Shown in pieces: positions 1-9,169 of a stretch of DNA of 38,072 bases. The notes beneath the pieces are model-generated. The model did no database searches. It was not told the origin of the DNA and saw nothing but the letters and a program-made list of their open reading frames with translations. Position 1 is the stretch's first letter, and the number at the start of each line of letters is the position of its first letter. The DNA comes from Burkholderia sp. Bp8992 (GTDB lineage Bacteria; Pseudomonadota; Gammaproteobacteria; Burkholderiales; Burkholderiaceae). The translations under genes and the position numbers were made by a program. The DNA lies in assembly GCF_003853705.1 (NCBI RefSeq), contig NZ_QTQI01000047.1:1-38072 (forward strand), written 5' to 3'.

Positions 1-17
1 CGGCCGTCGCGATGCGG

Positions 18-686
18 CTATGCTCGCCCAACAGTTGCAAATGATTCTCCATTCGGTGTGCTGAATTTACCGCTTACGTACGTGCGATCCCCGTATGGCC
101 GCTTGCCGTCGATGTAGGCCATCGGCCAGAAATCCCCTTCGCTCAGCACGTCGTCTATAGCGTCCGCATCGACCGTCCGCCAGTTGGCGCCCCTCAGCAC
201 GGCAAGATGCGCGGCACGAAATTCGAAACGGCCCGACGCATCGACACCGCTCCCCTTGAAGGCAAACAGCTTGCGAAGCGCTGGCGGGATCGTGTATCGC
301 CCGGGCGCCAGCGTGCCCGCCGTCGCGACAAACACGGGGACGAGGTGTCCGAGTTCGGCGAGCGTGCGAATGGCGAGCGCATCGTCATTGGTTTTGAGTG
401 CAGCCTTGGCCAACATAATCGTCGCCCCTTCGCCGATCAGCGGATGCATCGGATCGATGCCCGGTGCGCCGGATTCGACCGGCACCCACATCACCCGCAA
501 CTGCTTCATCAACGCAACGTGGCGCGAGGTCAGGTCGGGAAGAGATGCGCCGTCGGCGAAAACGGCGCGGATGATCGCGTTGCGGTCGGCAGGTCGTGAC
601 GACACGGGAGCGCCCGACGCCGTGCGTGCGGCAAGCATCGGGAGTGCGGCGAGGGAGGCAACGAAATGTCGGCGGGACAGGGACAT
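18..686 (-). CDS. putative Tat-exported protein of unknown function
   Basis: This 222-residue protein starts with SRRHFVASLAALPML, a twin-arginine pair followed by a hydrophobic stretch, and Ala-X-Ala-like sites near residue 26. That suggests export to the periplasm by the Tat (or Sec) route. The start chosen is the ATG directly before this signal; a longer in-frame extension exists but reads through a region of promoter-like, non-coding character. The mature part has a conserved-looking end with MAYIDGKRPYGDRTY. I do not recognise the family. It is divergent from the two small membrane-protein genes at 885-1595. Third-codon positions are G/C-rich, as in the chromosome core. Function is unknown. 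Confidence 0.6.
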   Translation of the reverse strand: MSLSRRHFVASLAALPMLAARTASGAPVSSRPADRNAIIRAVFADGASLPDLTSRHVALMKQLRVMWVPVESGAPGIDPMHPLIGEGATIMLAKAALKTNDDALAIRTLAELGHLVPVFVATAGTLAPGRYTIPPALRKLFAFKGSGVDASGRFEFRAAHLAVLRGANWRTVDADAIDDVLSEGDFWPMAYIDGKRPYGDRTYVSGKFSTPNGESFATVGRA

Positions 687-884
687 GGGCTGGGAGATTG
701 CTGAAAGGGAGGGCCAGGTCGGCTCGCGGAATGTAGCATTCAGCCTGACGGCAAACCATCTGGCAAAACTGTCAGCCAGTCGGATGGTTTCGCACCACGA
801 TGACAACCGTCGAAACCGGGACGATATAGTCCGGGGAATGATGAACATGTCCGTGCACTGGAGCTTCGCTGAATTCAAAAGCCG

Positions 885-1238
885 ATGAGACTGAAATTCG
901 TCGCAGTGACCTTGCTCGTGCTCGCCCTCTGCTACCTCGGTGCGGGCATGCCCGCCGCTCACCTGTTGCTCACACCCGCCGTCATTTCCGATGGCCTGAC
1001 GCTGAAAGCGATTACCTACCACTGGACGGATCGCTTCGATCGGGCGCTCCCGGAAGCCGAACTGCTCGCGAGCCGCTTTTACGTGCTGCTGCTCGCCGCC
1101 CTTGGCGCGTTCTCGGCCATGTCTGCGCTCAAAGCAGATCGAAACACAAAGAGCTTCATCTTCGCGCTTGGCTGCGCGATCACGCTCTTCGTCATCTTTC
1201 TCTGTGCGCAGACCCAAGCCTATTACACGATGGGATGA
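885..1238 (+). CDS. small three-helix membrane protein (first of a tandem pair)
   Basis: 117 residues with three predicted membrane segments at about residues 5-28, 64-83 and 90-110. A polar loop of about 35 residues follows the first segment. The stop lies 3 bases before the start of the next gene, which encodes another 117-residue protein with the same helix layout, so the two are probably co-transcribed. A TATAGT-like -10 element sits about 55 bases upstream (near 824-829). I recognise no family. The pairing suggests a duplicated membrane component or hetero-oligomer, which is inference only. Confidence 0.6.
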   Translation: MRLKFVAVTLLVLALCYLGAGMPAAHLLLTPAVISDGLTLKAITYHWTDRFDRALPEAELLASRFYVLLLAALGAFSAMSALKADRNTKSFIFALGCAITLFVIFLCAQTQAYYTMG

Positions 1239-1241
1239 CGT

Positions 1242-1595
1242 ATGAGCGCACGAGCCAAAGTTGCCCTGTCAGTCGCCGCGTCGATCCTCTCGGTAGCGGG
1301 ACTCGCCTTTGTCGTTGGTACGCTCATTCATGTGCGCAACCTGGATCAGTTGCACCATCTTCTGACTTACGACTACATGAGCTTCGTAGACAGCCATGCC
1401 GATGGCAGCCTCGGCAGCGTGGCCAACGACTTCTTCACGGGTGTCTCCCTCGTCCTGATCGGCAGCGTCCTGTTCACGAAAATCGAGAGAACGAGCCGGG
1501 GCGCCAGGATCGTTGCCGCGTGTCTCTTCGTCTTCGCGGCGCTCTCGCTCGTCTATGCCTGCGCGAATCTTCGCCTCGGCATCGCGCCGCATTGA
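1242..1595 (+). CDS. small three-helix membrane protein (second of a tandem pair)
   Basis: 117 residues, the same length as its upstream neighbour. Predicted membrane segments lie at about 7-30, 62-80 and 88-110, with a polar loop of about 30 residues after the first. Sequence identity to the neighbour is low by eye, but length and topology match, which points to an old duplication or paired subunits. The start ATG follows the previous stop after 3 bases. The gene ends exactly where an opposing truncated gene (1596-1884) begins, so its 3' end lies at an apparent recombination junction. No function can be assigned. Confidence 0.6.
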   Translation: MSARAKVALSVAASILSVAGLAFVVGTLIHVRNLDQLHHLLTYDYMSFVDSHADGSLGSVANDFFTGVSLVLIGSVLFTKIERTSRGARIVAACLFVFAALSLVYACANLRLGIAPH

Positions 1596-1884
1596 CGGGC
1601 ACGTCGTCGACCGGCACAACCACGTAGACAATCCCCTTGGTTGGCTTAATTAGAGCCAACTCAAAAGGGTTGTCAACCTGATACTGGTGGAGGGCCGACA
1701 GCTTTTCAGCCATGTCGGTGTTGCCACAGAGCAGGTATTCCAGCCAGTTGACCGACAAGTACGCATCTTTCCACTTTTCGTCCTCACCCAAGCGAAATTC
1801 GAAGGATGCCGGGGTGGGCGAATTCGTTTCTAGATCGAGTGATGATTTCTTGCCGACCTTTGAAGAACCAAGGTCCAACCGCAT
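1596..1884 (-). pseudogene. 3'-truncated gene of unknown family
   Basis: The frame opens with an ATG that overlaps the stop of the PH/SHOCT gene (TGATG at 1882-1886), typical of translational coupling. About 96 residues look like real protein, for example VNWLEYLLCGN and GIVYVVVPVDDV. At about 1596 the frame runs into the antisense of the 1242-1595 membrane-protein gene and becomes an Arg-rich, non-protein-like tail until a stop near 1474. I read this as the N-terminal part of a gene whose 3' end was lost in a rearrangement. The family is not recognised. Confidence 0.5.
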
Positions 1885-2486
1885 CAAAGCTGGCTGATGA
1901 CCTTGGCCTTGATGGTTTCGTATTCCGAATCGCTGATGAGCCCTTGGTCCAGCATGGTCTTGGCTTTCTGCAACCGCTCAGTCGGACTTTCGCTTGCCGT
2001 TGCGACAGAGTCACCAAAACTTCCCTGAAACCCACCGGATTTGGCACGCATCTCCTCAAGCTCCCTCTGCCGGCGCTTTTCACGCCAGGCCTGCTCCTGA
2101 GCTTGGCAAATGCGATAGATTGCTTGCGCCTCAGCTTTACGCAAGCCCGAGAACTGAAATCCGCGGAGTGCGCCACCGCTTGCCAAGTCTGGCTGAGTCA
2201 GTGCAGTAACGGTCAGCGTACTGCCAAAGATACCGGCCTTGATATGGGCCGTCTTGATATCCTGCCAGCGGAGGTCAACCGGCGAAAACCCTCCAAGTAG
2301 ACCTCGCGTCATGCCGATTAGCCGGCCAGACGTCGCCGCCACAAGTGCGCGCCGATGCAAAAGCGCAAATAAACGGCGCTGCACCGTGCTCTCCTGAACG
2401 GCCTCCCCGGTAACGAGCATCGAGTCCAGATAGGACCACGCTTTCGGCATCTCGGCGGCAAGGCCGGTTGAGTTGTTGTCTGCCAT
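1884..2486 (-). CDS. bacterial PH-like domain protein with C-terminal SHOCT domain
   Basis: 200 residues from the ATG at 2486, which has a GGGGAA ribosome-binding site 5 bases upstream; an ATG at 2525 would add 13 residues but has no such site. The middle (about residues 45-130) resembles a bacterial pleckstrin-homology fold with strands around RALVAATSGRLIG and SPVDLRWQDIKTAHI. A charged helix (WREKRRQRELEEMRA) follows. The last 30 residues fit the SHOCT domain: LQKAKTMLDQGLISDSEYE, then a basic end. SHOCT modules are small C-terminal oligomerisation or binding motifs. The role is unknown; the gene is coupled to the truncated gene downstream. Confidence 0.7.
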   Translation of the reverse strand: MADNNSTGLAAEMPKAWSYLDSMLVTGEAVQESTVQRRLFALLHRRALVAATSGRLIGMTRGLLGGFSPVDLRWQDIKTAHIKAGIFGSTLTVTALTQPDLASGGALRGFQFSGLRKAEAQAIYRICQAQEQAWREKRRQRELEEMRAKSGGFQGSFGDSVATASESPTERLQKAKTMLDQGLISDSEYETIKAKVISQL

Positions 2487-2652
2487 CGCATTCCCCGTCA
2501 ATTGTGATTGTGTTGTCGCAGTCATCGCGCTGCGGTTTGGAAAATCCTAGCAGATTTAAAGGACGGCGCTGCGCCAGCCACAACTGGTTCAAATCCTGCT
2601 CTACTATCGGGTACTTCCTTGGAGCCCTGACGCCTATCGCCCGAGATTGCCA

Positions 2653-3228
2653 TCAAGGCAGATCAATCTCCTTGGCTCTGGTTGCGTCATCCGTCCAGCA
2701 GCTACTGATGTTCCTCTCTTTGCACCGCACATAGGCCTTCTCACCTAGCCACTTGCGCGTCTTCTCAAGATTTTCCATGGTCACATGCTTAGCTGACGCC
2801 GTGTTGTCTCGCCATCCGCAGAACCAGATCTTTTCAGATTCCTCGACGTTTCTTCGATACTGAGCCAAGTCGCGCGGGGCGGCCCGACGGAACCCCACTC
2901 CTTTCATTGCTTCATTCACGTGTGCAAGGAAAGCGCTTGGAGTGAATCGAGGTCCCGAACGGCCCAGGCCAAGGATCTCGCAAAGCCTGTAGTACACGTC
3001 AGTTGGAAACACACCCGGTGTCTCAAGCGTTCTCGGGTCGACCGACACTTCGAAGTAGAAATTCTGCCCGATAGCGCCAAACGCAAGCACATAGGGATCG
3101 ACATCGATGAAGACGAACGCGTCGAACTCTCCCCGGTGTAGCCGGAAGCGAAAATGACAACGATCGATCTCTTCAGCCTCCATCCTGGAGAGAAGCTCAG
3201 ACAATGAGGCCAGTTTGAAATACGCCAT
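2653..3228 (-). CDS. hypothetical protein, 191 residues
   Basis: A soluble-looking protein with no signal peptide or membrane segment. It opens with a helix (SLSELLSRMEAEEIDRC) followed by strands such as FDAFVFIDVDPYVLAFGAIG and FYFEVSV, and its C-terminal third is basic with three Cys and several Trp residues. It vaguely resembles uncharacterised DUF6037-type proteins of accessory regions, but I cannot confirm this from sequence alone. It stands alone, 127 bases downstream of the PH/SHOCT gene start and 57 bases from the AlpA-like gene. GC content at third positions is lower than in core genes, which suggests acquisition by transfer. Confidence 0.55.
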   Translation of the reverse strand: MAYFKLASLSELLSRMEAEEIDRCHFRFRLHRGEFDAFVFIDVDPYVLAFGAIGQNFYFEVSVDPRTLETPGVFPTDVYYRLCEILGLGRSGPRFTPSAFLAHVNEAMKGVGFRRAAPRDLAQYRRNVEESEKIWFCGWRDNTASAKHVTMENLEKTRKWLGEKAYVRCKERNISSCWTDDATRAKEIDLP

Positions 3229-3284
3229 TGATTACTCGCTCTTCTTTCACGTGCATGAACCAGTCGCCTATACATCGGCAACGA

Positions 3285-3512
3285 TCAAAGCTCGCTGAAG
3301 TCCCCGTAGTGAATCGGGTCCCTCAGATACGCGTGGACCTCGCTGTTCTTCCACACCGTGCACCGCGGAGATAGTTGAATCGGCTGAGGCGCCCGTCCGG
3401 CCAGGCAGAGCTTCGCCATGTCCCCCGGCAGACGCCCACAAACGGCGCGATGCGCATCCGGCGCGGCTGCCCTGTTCCGCGCCGCAATGGTCAGCACATC
3501 AACTTTCGCCAC
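3285..3512 (-). pseudogene. AlpA-like HTH regulator, probably frameshifted
   Basis: The open frame (GTG start, GAGG-type site, 6 bases after the lipoprotein stop) gives 75 residues. Its C-terminal half, APQPIQLSPRCTVWKNSEVH, is a strong match to the AlpA/prophage-regulator wing and recognition-helix end (pattern P-x-P-[IV]-x-L-x-x-R-x-x-x-W-x-x-x-E-[VI]). The N-terminal half does not fit AlpA in this frame. An overlapping frame of the same DNA reads VGVCRGTWRSS, which does match the usual GVSRxTWW helix. A single frameshift near 3410-3420 would join the two. It is therefore either a decayed AlpA regulator or a shortened variant; such genes are hallmarks of integrated islands. Confidence 0.45.
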
Positions 3513-3518
3513 CGATCC

Positions 3519-4688
3519 TCACTGCAACCGAATCTGATAAACGTCGTTATTACTTCCCTGCGTGTAGTACACGTACGTCCCGGACTGAATCAGTTGGTTC
3601 GGCACCGAATCGAGCAGTTGGGTCACCGCGCCTGTTGTGGCCTGCCAGCGATAAACCTTGTTCGCCGACGATACCTGGTAGATCACATTTCCGGCTGCAT
3701 TGCCGAGTAGTCGAGCAGTCATGTCAGTCGACAGCGTGTTGATCTTCCCGGTCGACACCACCACCGCCCGTAGATCGAGGCGAGAAAAAGTCTGCTGCGT
3801 TTCCACCCAGGCGAGTACCCCTTCCGATAAAAGAAAGTAGGCGCCTCCGCCGACCTCGTCAGGCGAAATCGAAACGGGTCCGCCCGTCGCAGCCTGCCAA
3901 GACAAATTTTGGATGTGCGTCCCACCCTGAGCGGAGATACCGCTAAGCCAAGCGACGGACTGTCCGTCCGTTTGAACGGATCCACCCGGGTACATTTGCC
4001 ACAACGCTGCCGACGCTTGCGTCTGTGATGACCACATGTATACCTGCTGTGGATTGAAGGCCTCGGGCAACTGGATCCAGTAGTAGTAGTTCACGATCCC
4101 GTTCGAAACACTGAAACTGTTGACGGAAGCACTCAGCCCTGGCGGAAGACTCGTGAAAGTCTTTGTGGACTGGCTATAAAGGGTCCCGCCTCCATAACTG
4201 TTCCAAAGCAGATACCCGTCATGTGCGGATGGCGCAAGGTCATCAGCGTGACCGGCTGTCCCGGCGAGTATCGACATATTCGTCTTCACGCCATTCGGGT
4301 CCCACTGGTAGATGCAATGAAAGGGCAACGGCTGTGGGCAGTCGACATCTACCGCGGACACGTATGCGTAGCCGCCGCTAAGCTGCCAATTTCCGGCGTT
4401 CTGCAAAGACGCAAAGCCATTCAGCACGACTTCGGTCTGACTGCCGAAATTCCTCATGCGGGCCGAGCCGTCCGCCGCGACGTAGAGCAGGCTATTGCCA
4501 TCGGCAGCCAGCATCTTTCCACCGCTCCCGAGCGTGAGAAGAGGAGCAGGAGGCGGCGATCCTCCTCCACTTCCACCACCTCCACTGCCCGCACCTTCTG
4601 AGGTGACGTCCCCGCCGCAAGCAGCCAATATCAGAGCAATGGAAGCCACAAGCCAGCGCCAAGATCCGTTTCGCTTGAAAGTAACCAT
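3519..4688 (-). CDS. putative lipoprotein with beta-propeller-like repeats
   Basis: 389 residues. The N-terminus has basic residues, a hydrophobic run and a lipobox ILAAC with Cys24, so the mature protein should be lipidated and anchored in the membrane, probably the outer one. A low-complexity linker of Gly/Ser and Pro (about residues 32-48) follows. The rest consists of recurring segments with Tyr/Trp and short strands (for example QVYMWSSQTQ, NVIYQVSSANKVYRWQATTG, TYVYYTQGSNNDVYQI), resembling blades of a WD/TolB-like beta-propeller. The exact family is not identified. The gene is followed after a few bases by the AlpA-like frame. Surface or periplasmic binding is a guess. Confidence 0.7.
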   Translation of the reverse strand: MVTFKRNGSWRWLVASIALILAACGGDVTSEGAGSGGGGSGGGSPPPAPLLTLGSGGKMLAADGNSLLYVAADGSARMRNFGSQTEVVLNGFASLQNAGNWQLSGGYAYVSAVDVDCPQPLPFHCIYQWDPNGVKTNMSILAGTAGHADDLAPSAHDGYLLWNSYGGGTLYSQSTKTFTSLPPGLSASVNSFSVSNGIVNYYYWIQLPEAFNPQQVYMWSSQTQASAALWQMYPGGSVQTDGQSVAWLSGISAQGGTHIQNLSWQAATGGPVSISPDEVGGGAYFLLSEGVLAWVETQQTFSRLDLRAVVVSTGKINTLSTDMTARLLGNAAGNVIYQVSSANKVYRWQATTGAVTQLLDSVPNQLIQSGTYVYYTQGSNNDVYQIRLQ

Positions 4689-4863
4689 GTCGAGAAGTTT
4701 TCCTGATGTTCTTGTGGTTCACCAATAACACCGGTTACGGCTCAATATCCGCTCGTCGTGCAATTCATCTGGTTGCAGAATGTCGAGCAGTGGGTGTTCT
4801 GAATGTGTTTTCAAGGATTTGAGAGGGGCGACTAGACGACCTTAGACAACTTTGGGTGACTGG

Positions 4864-6258
4864 TTATTTCCCGATACAAAACCTGCTGAAAATCACCCCC
4901 AGCAGATCATCCGAAGTGAACTCCCCGGTAATCGAATTCAGCTGCTCCTGCGCGAGCCGCAGCTCCTCCGCAAACAGATCGAGCGACTGAGCGCGCTGCT
5001 CCGCATGATCCGCCGCCTGCGCGAGGTGTTCCTGCGCGGCCCGCAACGCGATCAGGTGTCGTTCGCGCGCGAGGTACACGCCTTCCGCCCCCGCCTGCCA
5101 CCCTGCAATCCGCAGCAGCTCCGCACGCAGCATGTCGATCCCGTCGCCGCGCTTCGCCGACAGATGCACCTCCGTCAGGTCGCCCTCGGCCGCCGGATGC
5201 TCGACGCACGCCGGCACGCCCGTCAGGTCCGTCTTGTTCAGCACGCGCACCACCGGCACGCCGCCCGGAAACCGCGCCGCGATCACTTCATCGTCGGGCG
5301 TCATTCCCGTGCGCGAATCCAGCAGGTGCAGCACGACGTCCGCGCGCTCGATCTCGCTCCATGTGCGCGCAATGCCGATCCGCTCGACTTCATCCTCCGT
5401 CTCGCGCAGCCCGGCCGTATCGATGATGTGCAGCGGAATCCCCTCGACCTGGATCGTCTGCGCGACCTTGTCGCGCGTCGTTCCGGCGATCGGCGTGACG
5501 ATCGCCAGCTCCGCGCCGGCCAGCGCGTTCAGCAGCGACGACTTGCCGACGTTCGGCTGCCCCGCGAGCACGACCGACAGCCCTTCGCGCAGCAGCGCGC
5601 CCTGCCGCGCATCGCCGAGCACGTGCGCGAGCTGCGCACGGATCTTCGCGAGCTTGCCGCGCGCGTCGGCCGCTTCGAGGAAGTCGATCTCCTCTTCCGG
5701 GAAATCGAGCGTCGCCTCGACCAGCATCCGCAGCGTGATCACGTCGTCGACGAGCACATGGATCTGCCGCGAGAACGCACCATCGAGCGAGCGCCCGGCC
5801 GAGCGCGCCGCCGCCTCCGTGCTCGCCTCGATCAGGTCGGCGACGGCCTCGGCCTGCGCGAGGTCGAGCTTGTCGTTCAGGAACGCGCGCCGCGTGAACT
5901 CGCCCGGTTCCGCGAGCCGCAGCCCGAAACCGCGCCCCGCATCCAGGCAGCGCTGCAGCAGCAACTGCATCACGATCGGCCCGCCGTGCCCCTGCAACTC
6001 GAGCACGTGCTCGCCGGTGTACGAATGCGGCGCCGGGAAATACAGCGCGATCCCGCGGTCGAGCGGGGCGCCATGCTCGTCGAGGAACGGCACATAGCTC
6101 GCATGACGCGGCGCGAGCTTCTGCCCGCACAACGCGTCGATCAGCGGCAGCGCGGCCGCCTCGCCGCCGCGCCCGAACGATACGCGGACGACCCCGATGC
6201 CGCCTCGGCCGGCAGCAGTGGCAATGGCGACGATCGGATCGGAATCGGTAGCGAGCAT
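4864..6258 (-). CDS. mnmE: tRNA uridine-5-carboxymethylaminomethyl modification GTPase MnmE (TrmE)
   Basis: 464 residues, full length for the family. MnmE with MnmG (GidA) installs the cmnm5 group at U34 in the anticodon of certain tRNAs, using folate and GTP. The N-terminal folate-binding domain covers about residues 1-120. The G domain shows G1 GQPNVGKSS (233-241), G3 DTAGLRET, G4 NKTD and G5 SAK. The C-terminus is FCIGK, the conserved C(I/L/V)GK signature with catalytic Cys461. It belongs to the conserved leftward group rpmH-rnpA-yidD-yidC-mnmE, though here a plus-strand HTH gene lies between yidC and mnmE. GC3 is very high, typical core gene. Confidence 0.97.
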   Translation of the reverse strand: MLATDSDPIVAIATAAGRGGIGVVRVSFGRGGEAAALPLIDALCGQKLAPRHASYVPFLDEHGAPLDRGIALYFPAPHSYTGEHVLELQGHGGPIVMQLLLQRCLDAGRGFGLRLAEPGEFTRRAFLNDKLDLAQAEAVADLIEASTEAAARSAGRSLDGAFSRQIHVLVDDVITLRMLVEATLDFPEEEIDFLEAADARGKLAKIRAQLAHVLGDARQGALLREGLSVVLAGQPNVGKSSLLNALAGAELAIVTPIAGTTRDKVAQTIQVEGIPLHIIDTAGLRETEDEVERIGIARTWSEIERADVVLHLLDSRTGMTPDDEVIAARFPGGVPVVRVLNKTDLTGVPACVEHPAAEGDLTEVHLSAKRGDGIDMLRAELLRIAGWQAGAEGVYLARERHLIALRAAQEHLAQAADHAEQRAQSLDLFAEELRLAQEQLNSITGEFTSDDLLGVIFSRFCIGK

Positions 6259-6383
6259 GGGAATCGGGAAATCAGGATGAAAATGGTGCGCCCGCGCAAC
6301 AGTTCGGGCATCGGAACGCCGGCATTGTAGCGTGCCGGCTCACACGCCACCGGCCGCCCCGCCGGATTCGGACTCGCCCGAAT

Positions 6384-6401
6384 TTATCCCGCCGGGGATA
6401 A
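6384..6401. promoter_or_regulatory. inverted repeat in the mnmE / HTH gene intergenic region
   Basis: TTATCCC and GGGATAA form a perfect 7-bp inverted repeat with a 4-base centre (GCCG). It lies in the 329-base gap between the start of mnmE (leftward) and the HTH gene (rightward), where both promoters must be. A helix-turn-helix dimer could bind here, perhaps the product of the adjacent gene. No clear -35/-10 pair is visible. Apart from this repeat I see nothing distinct in 6259-6587. Confidence 0.35.
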
Positions 6402-6587
6402 GGCAAGTATCAGTCCATCGGGATAACACCGCCATCGCTTCGGACGAGTATGCCTGCCGGAGCGGCCCAACGATTTGCCCCCAAATTCCCATCCCCAATC
6501 CGGTCGAGGTCGGGATTCGTCCGAACGAGATATGTTTAGCGCATATGGTTGTCTGAAACGCGTCGAGGGAATTGCACAATCTCCCCC

Positions 6588-7022
6588 ATGCCGACATCCG
6601 AAGAAAAAGCCGCGTTCTCGGAACGCCTGAAATTCGCCCTGCGGCGCAGCCCGGAGAAGGTCACCGGTGCGACCGAGCTGGCGAACCGATTCAATCTGCG
6701 CCACCGCGGAACGCACCCTGTTTCGCCGCAAACCGCGCACAAATGGCTGACGGGCCGCACGATTCCGACATCGGACAAACTCGAAACGCTCGCCGAGTGG
6801 TTGCGCGTCGAAGTGCACTGGCTGCATTACGGGCCGTCGCCGAGCGTGATCGAACACCCGACGCCGCAACCGCTGCCGCGTGACGAGCGCTATCCGCCGA
6901 CGCCCGAGACGATCGAACTCGCGTCGAAGATCGAGGCGCTGTCCCCGCATCAACGCTACCTCGTGCAGGAGCTGGTCGAGCAGTTCTACGGCGATCTGAA
7001 GCTCGAAGCGAAGAAAGCCTGA
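6588..7022 (+). CDS. XRE/CI-repressor-like helix-turn-helix transcriptional regulator
   Basis: 144 residues from the ATG at 6588; a TTG at 6549 would add 13 residues but has no ribosome-binding site. The N-terminal 80 residues form a lambda-repressor-like HTH: FSERLKFALRRSP, ATELANRFN, SPQTAHKWLTGRTIPTSDKL, then WLRVEVHWLHYGP, the usual pattern of phage-type repressors with a 'WL' helix. The C-terminal part is short (IEALSPHQRYLVQELVEQF) and lacks a LexA-like protease domain. It lies between mnmE and yidC on the opposite strand and shares a two-way terminator with yidC. Targets are unknown; autoregulation through the inverted repeat at 6384 is possible. Confidence 0.8.
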   Translation: MPTSEEKAAFSERLKFALRRSPEKVTGATELANRFNLRHRGTHPVSPQTAHKWLTGRTIPTSDKLETLAEWLRVEVHWLHYGPSPSVIEHPTPQPLPRDERYPPTPETIELASKIEALSPHQRYLVQELVEQFYGDLKLEAKKA

Positions 7023-7074
7023 TCAGGAACGGCACGCGCCGCCGTCGCAGCCTGGAAATAACCGCCGGGAAATG

Positions 7075-7110
7075 AAAAAGCCGCATGGTCGTGAACCATG
7101 CGGCTTTTTT
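7075..7110. terminator. bidirectional intrinsic terminator
   Basis: A perfect hairpin with arms AAAAAGCCGCATGGT and ACCATGCGGCTTTTT, 5-base loop, T-run on both strands. It ends the HTH gene (plus) and the rpmH-rnpA-yidD-yidC transcript (minus). Confidence 0.9.
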
Positions 7111-7154
7111 TGCGTGCATCGCGGGCGGCTGGCCGCCCGCGCGTGCAACGGGCG

Positions 7155-8819
7155 TCAGGCAGGCTTCTTCTTGACGCCGCCGAGCTTGCGCGTGATGTAG
7201 TACTGCTGCGCGATCGACAGCACGTTGTTCACGACGTAGTACAGCACGAGGCCGGCCGGGAAGAAGAAGAACATCACCGAGAACGCGATCGGCATGAACT
7301 TCATCATCTTCGCCTGGACGGGGTCCGGCGGCGTCGGGTTCAGGCTCGTCTGCACGAACATCGACACGGCCATCAGCACCGGCAGGATGAAGAACGGATC
7401 GCGCTGCGACAGGTCGTGAATCCACAGAATCCACGGCGCGCCGCGCATTTCGACCGACGCGAGCAGCACCCAGTACAGCGAGATGAACACCGGGATCTGG
7501 ATCACGACCGGCAGGCAGCCGCCGAACGGATTGACCTTCTCGGTCTTGTACAGCTCCATCAACGCGGCGTTCATCTTCTGCGGATCGCTCTTGAAGCGTT
7601 CGCGCAGCGCCTGCATGCGCGGCGTGATTTCCTTCATGCGCGCCATCGACTTGTAGCTCGCAGCCGACAGCGGGAAGAACACGGCCTTGATCAGCACCGT
7701 CAGCAGCACGATCGCCCAGCCCCAGTTGCCGACATAGCCGTGGATCTTCTCGAGCAGCCAGAACAGCGGCTTCGCGATGATCGTCACCCAGCCGTAGTCC
7801 TTCACGAGCTCCAGGCCCGGCGCGATGCCTTCGAGCATGCGCTCTTCTTCCGGACCGGCGAACAGGCTAGCCTGCACGTCGGCCGACTGGCCCGGCGCAA
7901 TCGCGGCGACCGGCTGCTTCACGCCGACGCGGTACAGCGTCGGATCGATCTTTTCAGCGTAGATGTCGCGCTTCACGCCCTGCTTCGGAATCCAGGCCGA
8001 CGCGAAGTAGTGCTGCACCATCGCAACCCAGCCGTTGTCGGCGGAGTTCACGAAGTCGGCCTTGTTCTTGTCGAGGTCGCTGAAGTTGATCTTCTGGAAG
8101 TGCTTCGCGTCCGTATAGACCGCCGGCCCGAGGAACGTATGCGAGAACATCGGCGTTTCGACGGCCGTGTTGTCGCGGACGAGTTCCATGTAGACCGTCG
8201 GCGTGACCGGTGCCGTGCCGACGTTGTCGATCTTGGTGTCGACGCCGATCACGTAGCTGCCGCGCGTGAACGTGTAGGTCTTCACGACCTTCACGCCGCC
8301 CTTCACCGGCGATTCGAACGACAGCTTCAGCGCGTTCTGGTCACCCGTCAGCGACGTCGAGCCGGGGTTCAGCTGCGTGTAGACGTCGTTGTGGTTCGGG
8401 AAATCGCCGCCGAGCAGGCCCGTGCGTGCGAGATACGTGTGGCCGGCCGTGTGGTCGAACAGCGTGATGTACAGGTCGGGCTGCTTGCCGTCGCCCTGCT
8501 TCTTCAGCGTCAGCTTCGCAAGCGTGCCGCCGCGCGTGTCGATTTCGCCGTCATAGACGTCGGTCGAGAACTTCACGAGCTGCGCCTGGGCGGCCGGTGC
8601 AGTGGTCGACGGTGCGGCGCCGGCTGCGGCGGCAGGCACTTCACCTGCGGTCGTCGTCGCGCCCGTGCCCGATGCACCGCCGGCAGCGGCCGCGGGGGCC
8701 GTCTGCGTGGCGCTCGGGAAGAACATCGACGGGCGTCCATGGGACCGCTGCCAGTTGTCGTACAGCATGACAGCTGACATGAAGAAGATCACCCATAGGA
8801 CGGTGCGTTTGATATCCAT
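7155..8819 (-). CDS. yidC: membrane protein insertase YidC
   Basis: 554 residues, normal for proteobacterial YidC/Oxa1. It inserts and folds inner-membrane proteins, alone or with SecYEG. Residues 1-25 hold the first membrane helix ([18 protein letters not shown]). A linker rich in Ala/Gly/Thr follows, then the large periplasmic beta-sandwich domain (about 60-340). The conserved five-helix core begins near residue 355 and includes [20 protein letters not shown] and the [20 protein letters not shown] segment with the hydrophilic groove region. The basic tail is [10 protein letters not shown]. It lies 8 bases downstream of yidD in the rpmH operon. Confidence 0.97.
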   Translation of the reverse strand: MDIKRTVLWVIFFMSAVMLYDNWQRSHGRPSMFFPSATQTAPAAAAGGASGTGATTTAGEVPAAAAGAAPSTTAPAAQAQLVKFSTDVYDGEIDTRGGTLAKLTLKKQGDGKQPDLYITLFDHTAGHTYLARTGLLGGDFPNHNDVYTQLNPGSTSLTGDQNALKLSFESPVKGGVKVVKTYTFTRGSYVIGVDTKIDNVGTAPVTPTVYMELVRDNTAVETPMFSHTFLGPAVYTDAKHFQKINFSDLDKNKADFVNSADNGWVAMVQHYFASAWIPKQGVKRDIYAEKIDPTLYRVGVKQPVAAIAPGQSADVQASLFAGPEEERMLEGIAPGLELVKDYGWVTIIAKPLFWLLEKIHGYVGNWGWAIVLLTVLIKAVFFPLSAASYKSMARMKEITPRMQALRERFKSDPQKMNAALMELYKTEKVNPFGGCLPVVIQIPVFISLYWVLLASVEMRGAPWILWIHDLSQRDPFFILPVLMAVSMFVQTSLNPTPPDPVQAKMMKFMPIAFSVMFFFFPAGLVLYYVVNNVLSIAQQYYITRKLGGVKKKPA

Positions 8820-8827
8820 GCGTTGTC

Positions 8828-9094
8828 TCAGAGTCGATGGGACCGCGCGTCGGCTTCGCCGCTAGCGCGAGTGTCGGAGTTGGGCGGCGGGACGAGGTCG
8901 ATGCCGCCCGCGGAAAACGGATGGCATCGGCACACGCGCCTGACGGCGAGATACGTGCCGCGCGCGGCGCCATGATACTGGATTGCCTCGCGCGCGTAAT
9001 CCGAACAGGAAGGATAAAAACGGCAACGGTTGCCGAGCATCGGGCTCACGGCAACCTTGTAGAAGCGCAGCAAGGCGATCAATACCGTTTTCAT
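8828..9094 (-). CDS. yidD: membrane protein insertion efficiency factor YidD
   Basis: 88 residues. The diagnostic segment is [20 protein letters not shown], followed by DYAREAI and the Cys-rich [13 protein letters not shown]. YidD is a small membrane-associated protein that assists YidC-dependent insertion. It lies between rnpA (75 bases upstream) and yidC (8 bases downstream), the standard order. The polar C-terminal tail after VPPP is variable in this family. Confidence 0.96.
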   Translation of the reverse strand: MKTVLIALLRFYKVAVSPMLGNRCRFYPSCSDYAREAIQYHGAARGTYLAVRRVCRCHPFSAGGIDLVPPPNSDTRASGEADARSHRL

Positions 9095-9169
9095 ACCTTG
9101 GGCGGCGCCGTACGACGCCGCGTCAAAACCGGCCGGGCAGGCGCGAACGCCGCACCGGGCACGGATGCG

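Noticed and set aside
4852-6330. Long plus-strand frame of 492 codons
   Set aside because: Antisense shadow of mnmE; high-GC genes give long open frames on the other strand. Product is Arg-rich without domains.
7098-8777. Plus-strand frame of 559 codons
   Set aside because: Antisense shadow of yidC with Arg/His-rich composition.
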